In this document: positions 58,836-64,000 of the stretch, piece after piece
Layout: the number at the start of each line of letters is the position of its first letter
Numbering within the stretch: the stretch's first letter is position 1
Source: Aristaeella hokkaidonensis
GTDB taxonomy: Bacteria; Bacillota; Clostridia; Christensenellales; Aristaeellaceae
Direction of reading: 5' to 3'
Assembly (NCBI RefSeq): GCF_018128945.1
Contig: NZ_CP068393.1
Location: 1,488,001-1,552,000, forward strand
Length of the DNA: 64,000 bases
Program-made: the position numbers and the translations under genes
Notes under the pieces: generated by a model
Told to the model about the DNA's origin: nothing
What the model saw: only the letters and a program-made list of their open reading frames with translations
Database searches by the model: none

Positions 58836-59996
58836 ATGAACACCATCGAACTGGACAACCAATACGTCGCCTCCACCTATAAGCGGTTCCCCATTGAGAT
58901 TGTCAGCGGCAAAGGCTCCCTGGTAAAGGATGTCAACGGTAAGGAATATATCGACATGGGTTCCGGCATTGCCGTCACCTCTTTCGGTGTGGCGGATGAT
59001 GAGTGGATCGCGGCTGTGGAGAAGCAGATCCACAGCGTTCAGCATATGTCGAACCTGTTCTACACTGCCCCCTGCGCCAACCTGGCCAAGGCCCTGTGTG
59101 ACAAGACCGGCATGTCCAAAGTCTTTTTCTCCAACTCCGGAGCAGAAGCTAACGAATGTGCCATCAAAGTTGCCCGGAAATGGGCAGCGGAACATAAGGG
59201 ACCTGCCTGTTCCACCATCGTGACGCTGGAGCAGAGCTTCCACGGCCGTACGCTGACCACCCTGGCCGCCACCGGTCAGGATCATTTCCATGAGCTCTTC
59301 CAGCCCCTGACTCCCGGTTTCGCTTCTTTCCCCGCCGGAGATATGGACGCGTTGAAAAAGCTATGCGCCAATGGTACTGTCGCCGCGGTTCTCATCGAGA
59401 TGGTACAGGGTGAAGGCGGCGTCATCGCCCTGGATCCGGCCTTCGTGAAAGAACTGGCTGCTTTCCTGAAGGAGCAGGACATCCTGCTCATGGTGGACGA
59501 GGTGCAGACCGGCAACGGCCGCACCGGCACCATGTATGCCTATATGCAGTACGGTCTGCAGCCTGATGTGGTCTCCACCGCCAAGGGTCTGGCCGGCGGC
59601 CTGCCCATGGGGGCCACGCTGATGAGCGGGAAAGTGAAAGACGTCCTTTCCTACGGTGATCACGGATCCACCTTCGGCGGCAATCCGATCGCCGCGGCTG
59701 CGGCGCTCTCCATCGTGGAACGGCTGACAGACGACTTCCTGGCTGATGTTACCCGCAAAAGCCAGCTGATCCGCAGTCTGCTGGAAGGGGCTCCCGGAAT
59801 TGAAAGCATCTCCGGCCTGGGCCTGATGATCGGTCTGAAGACCACCAAACCCGCCGCGGAAGTGCTGGCCGCCTGCAGGGAAAACGGTGTCCTCTGTCTC
59901 ACCGCGAAGGACAAGGTCCGTCTTCTCCCCGCCCTCAACATCCCGGACGAACTTCTGATCAAAGCTGCAGACGTCATTAAAGCCGCTTGCAAATAA
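58836..59996 (+). CDS. argD: Acetylornithine aminotransferase
   Basis: 386 residues. PLP-dependent transfer of an amino group from glutamate to N-acetylglutamate semialdehyde. NSGAEANECAIK (phosphate loop), FHGRTL, DEVQTGNGRTG and the PLP lysine Lys250 in STAKGLAGGLPMGA are present. Full length for the class III fold. CCGGAGG precedes the ATG. Follows the tandem-repeat spacer. Confidence 0.96.
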   Translation: MNTIELDNQYVASTYKRFPIEIVSGKGSLVKDVNGKEYIDMGSGIAVTSFGVADDEWIAAVEKQIHSVQHMSNLFYTAPCANLAKALCDKTGMSKVFFSNSGAEANECAIKVARKWAAEHKGPACSTIVTLEQSFHGRTLTTLAATGQDHFHELFQPLTPGFASFPAGDMDALKKLCANGTVAAVLIEMVQGEGGVIALDPAFVKELAAFLKEQDILLMVDEVQTGNGRTGTMYAYMQYGLQPDVVSTAKGLAGGLPMGATLMSGKVKDVLSYGDHGSTFGGNPIAAAAALSIVERLTDDFLADVTRKSQLIRSLLEGAPGIESISGLGLMIGLKTTKPAAEVLAACRENGVLCLTAKDKVRLLPALNIPDELLIKAADVIKAACK

Positions 59997-60001
59997 CCGT
60001 T

Positions 60002-60036
60002 TACCTCCTACTTCCTACCTCCTCTCTCCTACCTCG
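60002..60036. repeat. Heptad-period intergenic repeat (TACCTCC)
   Basis: Five units: TACCTCC, TACTTCC, TACCTCC, TCTCTCC, TACCTCG, then CACCTCCTACTT a few bases later. Different letters, same 7-base period, between argD and carA. Its complement resembles a string of ribosome-binding sites. Confidence 0.75.
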
Positions 60037-60073
60037 TTATCACCTCCTACTTTATACCTAAGGAGTTTAAACT

Positions 60074-61144
60074 ATGGCTTATCTTGTGCTTGCTAACGGA
60101 ACCGTCTTTGAAGGCCGTCGTATCGGCGCGCCCCTCAACCGGATCGGCGAACTGGTCTTCACCACCGGTATGGAAGGCTATCTGGAAACCCTGACGGACC
60201 CCAGCTATTACGGTCAGATCGTCACCCAAACTTTCCCGCTGATCGGCAACTATGGTGTCATTGAGGAAGACTTTGAAGGGCACAGCGAACTGTTCGGCTA
60301 TATCGTCCGGGAGCTGTGCGACACACCTTCCAACTTCCGCTCTGCCTATCCGCTGAATGAATACCTGGTCGCCAAGGGCATCCCCGGCTTGTGCGGTGTG
60401 GACACCCGTGAGATCGTCCGTATCACCCGGGAAGAGGGCGTCATGAACGCCATGATCTGCGATGAAATCCCATCCGATCTCAGCGAGATCAAGGCGTTCA
60501 CAGTAAAAGATGCCGTAGACTCTGTCACGGAAGCCGTAAAGGAAACCTTCCCTGCTGAAGGCAAGGAAGTCTGCCGCGTTGCCCTGATCGATTACGGTGC
60601 CAAGCACAATATCATCCGCAGCCTGCAGAAGCGTGGCTGTTCTGTCACGGTGTGGCCCGCCCGCACCACTGCGGAAGCCATCCTGGCTTCCGATCCGGAC
60701 GGCATCATGCTGTCCAACGGTCCCGGGGATCCGAAAGAAAACACCTTCTGCATCGGCGAGCTCAAAAAGCTGATCGGGAAACTGCCGGTCTTCGGCATCT
60801 GCCTCGGTCACCAGCTGACTGCCCTCGCCCTGGGCGGAGATACCATCAAGCTGAAATACGGTCACCGCGGCGGCAACCAGCCCGTTCGGGATCTGGCTGC
60901 CGGCCGTACCTATATCACTTCCCAGAACCACGGCTACGCGGTCGTGGCGGATTCCCTGAAGGGAATCGGTACAGAATCCTTCCGGAACGCCAATGACGGC
61001 AGCTGCGAGGGTATGGATTATCCGGATCTGAAATGCTTCACCGTTCAGTTCCATCCCGAAGCCGCTTCCGGACCCCGGGATACCGCGGTTCTGTTTGACC
61101 GGTTTGTTGCAAATATGACGAATGGAGGAAAAACCAATGCCTAA
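60074..61144 (+). CDS. carA: Carbamoyl-phosphate synthase small subunit
   Basis: 356 residues. The glutaminase subunit that feeds ammonia to CarB. N-terminal domain (1-160) with VLANGTVFEGRRIG, and C-terminal class I amidotransferase with nucleophile Cys243 in FGICLGHQ and the His-Glu pair in QFHPEAASGP. AAGGAG precedes the ATG. The stop overlaps carB by eight bases. Confidence 0.97.
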   Translation: MAYLVLANGTVFEGRRIGAPLNRIGELVFTTGMEGYLETLTDPSYYGQIVTQTFPLIGNYGVIEEDFEGHSELFGYIVRELCDTPSNFRSAYPLNEYLVAKGIPGLCGVDTREIVRITREEGVMNAMICDEIPSDLSEIKAFTVKDAVDSVTEAVKETFPAEGKEVCRVALIDYGAKHNIIRSLQKRGCSVTVWPARTTAEAILASDPDGIMLSNGPGDPKENTFCIGELKKLIGKLPVFGICLGHQLTALALGGDTIKLKYGHRGGNQPVRDLAAGRTYITSQNHGYAVVADSLKGIGTESFRNANDGSCEGMDYPDLKCFTVQFHPEAASGPRDTAVLFDRFVANMTNGGKTNA

Positions 61145-64000
61145 GGACAGTTCAATCAAAAAGGTTCTGGTCATCGGTTCCGGCCCCATCGTCATCGGCC
61201 AGGCTGCTGAATTTGACTACGCTGGTGCTCAGGCCTGCCGCGTGCTGAAAGCGGAAGGCATCAACGTGGTGTTGGTCAACTCCAACCCCGCCACCATCAT
61301 GACCGACCAGCATCTGGCGGATGAAATCTACCTGGAGCCGCTGAACGCGGCCACCGTCCGCCGGGTCATCGAAAAGGAACGTCCGGACGGACTGATCGCC
61401 GGCCTCGGCGGCCAGACCGGCCTGACCCTGGCCATGCAGCTGAGCCGCGACGGCACACTGGAAGAGTTCGGTGTCCGTCTGCTGGGTTCTCCCATTGAAG
61501 CCATCGAGCGGGCGGAAGACCGCGAGCGTTTCCGTGAAACCATGCTGAAGGCCGGCCAGCCATGCGTACCCTCCGGCATTGCGGAAAACATGGAGGACGC
61601 CCTGAAATGGGCTAATGAAATCGGCTATCCCGTCATTGTCCGTCCCGCCTATACCCTGGGCGGCAGCGGCGGCGGTATTGCTGCCAATGAAGAGGAAATG
61701 CGTGTCATCGCCCGTGCGGGTCTCGACGCTTCCCCCATTACCCAGATTCTGGTGGAGAAGTGCATCTCCGGCTGGAAGGAAATTGAGTTTGAAACCATGC
61801 GGGACGCCCAGGGCAACGTCATCGCCGTCTGCTCCATGGAAAACGTGGACCCCGTAGGTATTCATACCGGTGACAGCGTGGTTGTGGCGCCTGCCCTGAC
61901 CCTGTCCGACAAGGAGTACCAGATGCTCCGTACCGCGTCGCTGGATATCATCAGCGCCATCGGCATCGTCGGCGGCTGCAACTGCCAGTTCGCCCTGAAT
62001 CCCGATTCCTTCGAATACGCGGTCATCGAGGTCAATCCCCGTGTCAGCCGCTCCTCCGCTCTGGCCAGCAAAGCCACCGGTTATCCGATCGCCAAGATCA
62101 CAACCCGTCTGGCCCTGGGTTATTCCCTGGACGAGATCGCCAACGATATTACCGGCAAAACCTGCGCCTGCTTCGAGCCCACCGTCGACTATGTGGTCGT
62201 CAAGTTCCCGAAGTGGCCCTTTGATAAGTTCTATGGTTCTTCCCGCCGTCTGGGCACCCAGATGAAGGCCACCGGCGAAGTCATGGCCATCGGCCAGCGC
62301 TTCGAGGAAGCCCTGATGAAGGCTGTCCGCGGTGCGGAAATCTCCCTGGATACGCTGAACGCGCTTCCCCTGACGGACGAACCCATCCGGGATCGCCTGG
62401 CCCGCCAGGATGACCGCCGTCTCTTCACCGTCTTTGAAGCCCTGAAGCAGGGTATGACCGTGGACGAGATCTTTGAGATCACAAAGATCGACCGGTTCTT
62501 CCTCTACCGGCTCCGCGCCATGGCTGAACTGGAAATGCGGACCGAAGGCAAAGGCCTGCAGCCCGGCGACTATGAAACCTTCAAGAAAATGGGTTATCCG
62601 GACAAAGCCATCATGCGGATCACCGGTGCGAAGGAAGTCCCCGGCTGGAAGATGAGCTATAAGATGGTGGATACCTGCGGTGCTGAATTTGCTGCAGAGA
62701 CACCTTACTTCTACTCCTGCACGGACAAGGCCTGCGAGTCCCGGAGCCTGAAGCGTTCCGGCCGTCCTGTGGTCATCGTGCTTGGTTCCGGTCCCATCCG
62801 GATCGGCCAGGGTATCGAGTTCGACTACTCCTCCGTCCACTGTGTGTGGACCCTGCGCCGCATCGGCTATGATGTGGTCATCATCAACAATAACCCGGAG
62901 ACCGTCTCCACCGACTATGACACCGCAGACCGCCTGTACTTCGAGCCTCTCACTCCGGAAGACGTCATGAACGTCATCGCCGTGGAAAAGCCCGTCGGCG
63001 TCGTGGTAGCCTTCGGCGGCCAGACCGCCATCAAGCTGACCCAGTTCCTGGATTCCCAGGGCATCCGCATCCTGGGCACCAGCGCTGAATCCATTGATAT
63101 CGCTGAAGACCGTGAGCGGTTCGACGCCCTGCTGGAACAGTTCAGCATCCGCCGTCCCCGCGGCATGGGTGTCCGCACCATGGAAGAAGCGGTTGCCGCC
63201 GCGGAAGGCCTGGGGTATCCCGTGCTGCTGCGTCCCTCCTACGTGATCGGCGGCCAGAACATGACCATTTCCCGCAGCCGGAAGCACACCGTGGACTACA
63301 TGACCCGGATCCTCTCCGGCGGCATCGAGAACCCTGTGCTGGTGGACCAGTATCTGCCCGGCATTGAGCTGGAAGTGGATGTCATCTCCGACGGCAAGGA
63401 TGTGCTGATCCCCGGTATCATGGAACATATTGAACGTGCCGGTGTTCACAGCGGCGACTCCATCGCCGTTTATCCGCCTTTCAACCTGACGGAAAAGTTC
63501 CAGGAGAAGATCTGCGATATCTCCACCAAGCTCGCCCTCGCGCTGGGCACCAAGGGCCTGGTCAACATCCAGTACCTGATCTATGACAATGAACTGTACG
63601 TCATCGAAGTGAATCCCCGGGCTTCCCGGACAATCCCCTATATTTCAAAGGTCACCGGCGTTCCCATGGTGGATCTCGCTTCCCGCGTCATGCTGGACGA
63701 GCCGTTGAAGGATCTGGGCTACGGTACCGGGCTCTATCCAGTCCCGCCCTACTGTGCCATCAAGGTACCGGTCTTCTCCTTTGAGAAGCTGAACGACGCT
63801 GACTCCATCCTCGGACCGGAAATGAAGTCCACCGGTGAAGTGCTGGGCATCGGCATCACCAAGGCAGAAGCGTTGTTCAAAGGCCTGTCCGCTGCCGGCT
63901 TCCATCTGCCCACCGCCCGTGAAAAGGATCACACCGGCGTGCTTCTGTCCGTTGAGGATGAGGACTTCCCGGATGCCATTGCCGTTGCCAAGCGCTGCTA
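61137..64000 (+). CDS. carB: Carbamoyl-phosphate synthase large subunit (3' end beyond window)
   Basis: About 954 codons are present and the frame stays open to the window edge; the family has about 1070, so the last part (the allosteric MGS-like domain) is cut. Two ATP-grasp halves are seen: SGPIVIGQAAEFDYAGAQAC and later LGSGPIRIGQGIEFDYS, with GGSGGGI, ECNPR-like EVNPRVSRSSALASKATG and EVNPRASRTIPYISK. CarAB makes carbamoyl phosphate for arginine and pyrimidines. GGAGG lies ten bases before the ATG, inside carA. Confidence 0.97.
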   Translation, partial: MPKDSSIKKVLVIGSGPIVIGQAAEFDYAGAQACRVLKAEGINVVLVNSNPATIMTDQHLADEIYLEPLNAATVRRVIEKERPDGLIAGLGGQTGLTLAMQLSRDGTLEEFGVRLLGSPIEAIERAEDRERFRETMLKAGQPCVPSGIAENMEDALKWANEIGYPVIVRPAYTLGGSGGGIAANEEEMRVIARAGLDASPITQILVEKCISGWKEIEFETMRDAQGNVIAVCSMENVDPVGIHTGDSVVVAPALTLSDKEYQMLRTASLDIISAIGIVGGCNCQFALNPDSFEYAVIEVNPRVSRSSALASKATGYPIAKITTRLALGYSLDEIANDITGKTCACFEPTVDYVVVKFPKWPFDKFYGSSRRLGTQMKATGEVMAIGQRFEEALMKAVRGAEISLDTLNALPLTDEPIRDRLARQDDRRLFTVFEALKQGMTVDEIFEITKIDRFFLYRLRAMAELEMRTEGKGLQPGDYETFKKMGYPDKAIMRITGAKEVPGWKMSYKMVDTCGAEFAAETPYFYSCTDKACESRSLKRSGRPVVIVLGSGPIRIGQGIEFDYSSVHCVWTLRRIGYDVVIINNNPETVSTDYDTADRLYFEPLTPEDVMNVIAVEKPVGVVVAFGGQTAIKLTQFLDSQGIRILGTSAESIDIAEDRERFDALLEQFSIRRPRGMGVRTMEEAVAAAEGLGYPVLLRPSYVIGGQNMTISRSRKHTVDYMTRILSGGIENPVLVDQYLPGIELEVDVISDGKDVLIPGIMEHIERAGVHSGDSIAVYPPFNLTEKFQEKICDISTKLALALGTKGLVNIQYLIYDNELYVIEVNPRASRTIPYISKVTGVPMVDLASRVMLDEPLKDLGYGTGLYPVPPYCAIKVPVFSFEKLNDADSILGPEMKSTGEVLGIGITKAEALFKGLSAAGFHLPTAREKDHTGVLLSVEDEDFPDAIAVAKRC

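Noticed and set aside
61152..63449. A 765-codon open frame on the minus strand
   Set aside because: It is the antisense of carB, whose GC-rich third positions leave the opposite strand open; no ribosome site and no recognisable protein.

Overview
The window is a 64 kb piece of chromosome from a Gram-positive, Firmicutes-type bacterium, most likely a gut or rumen member of the Clostridia near Christensenellales. This is inferred from strong AGGAGG-type ribosome sites, TTGACA/TATAAT promoters with 17-18 base spacers, a short-form HisG paired with HisZ, a YwlG/UPF0340 protein, ABC-F and HelD proteins of Firmicutes type, and moderately GC-rich codons. There is no rRNA, insertion sequence, prophage or CRISPR array. 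One tRNA (Val, GAC) is present.

Positions 1-3000 hold the start of a histidine operon (hisZ-hisG-hisD, minus strand). Positions 3179-4650 encode a secreted five-repeat SH3b protein and a small membrane protein. Positions 4742-10581 (minus) are a tight three-gene sensory operon: an amino-acid-type binding protein, a 1233-residue receptor that joins an ECF-S-like membrane domain, an extracellular beta-propeller and a cytoplasmic HD-GYP domain, and a BMP-family binding protein. Positions 10732-20254 (mostly minus) carry PadR/DUF4097 envelope stress-like genes, apt, a lipase-like hydrolase with an orphan membrane sensor, an L,D-transpeptidase, a DJ-1 relative, an attenuator-controlled antibiotic-resistance type ABC-F protein, and a DUF2975/YozG pair.

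Positions 20612-46262 (mostly plus) are a long, closely packed run of small soluble enzymes: many GNAT acetyltransferases, three Nudix proteins (one fused to a HIT domain), metallo-beta-lactamase fold hydrolases, four consecutive SAM methyltransferases, a nucleoside phosphorylase, TrmO, a nucleoside hydrolase, an APH-like kinase, two MarR regulators, and HelD behind a leader terminator. Most look like resistance, repair or nucleotide house-cleaning functions. Positions 46317-53247 contain YccF, a tyrosine phosphatase, an HAD hydrolase, zinc-ribbon proteins, the tRNA with a nearby partial copy, an Lgt-like protein with a phosphodiester glycosidase, and a leucine-rich repeat exported protein.

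Positions 53437-64000 form an arginine/carbamoyl-phosphate cluster: argG, argC, a GNAT gene, argJ, argB, argD, carA, and carB (cut by the window end). The cyclic acetyl route through ArgJ and the presence of CarAB indicate citrulline and arginine synthesis; argF and argH are not in the window.

Two non-coding themes run through the window. Eight intergenic spacers carry low-complexity tracts with an exact 7-base period (mostly TGAATTA-like), and a 121-base tandem repeat separates argB and argD. Several genes have clear promoter-plus-palindrome or leader-terminator control regions.
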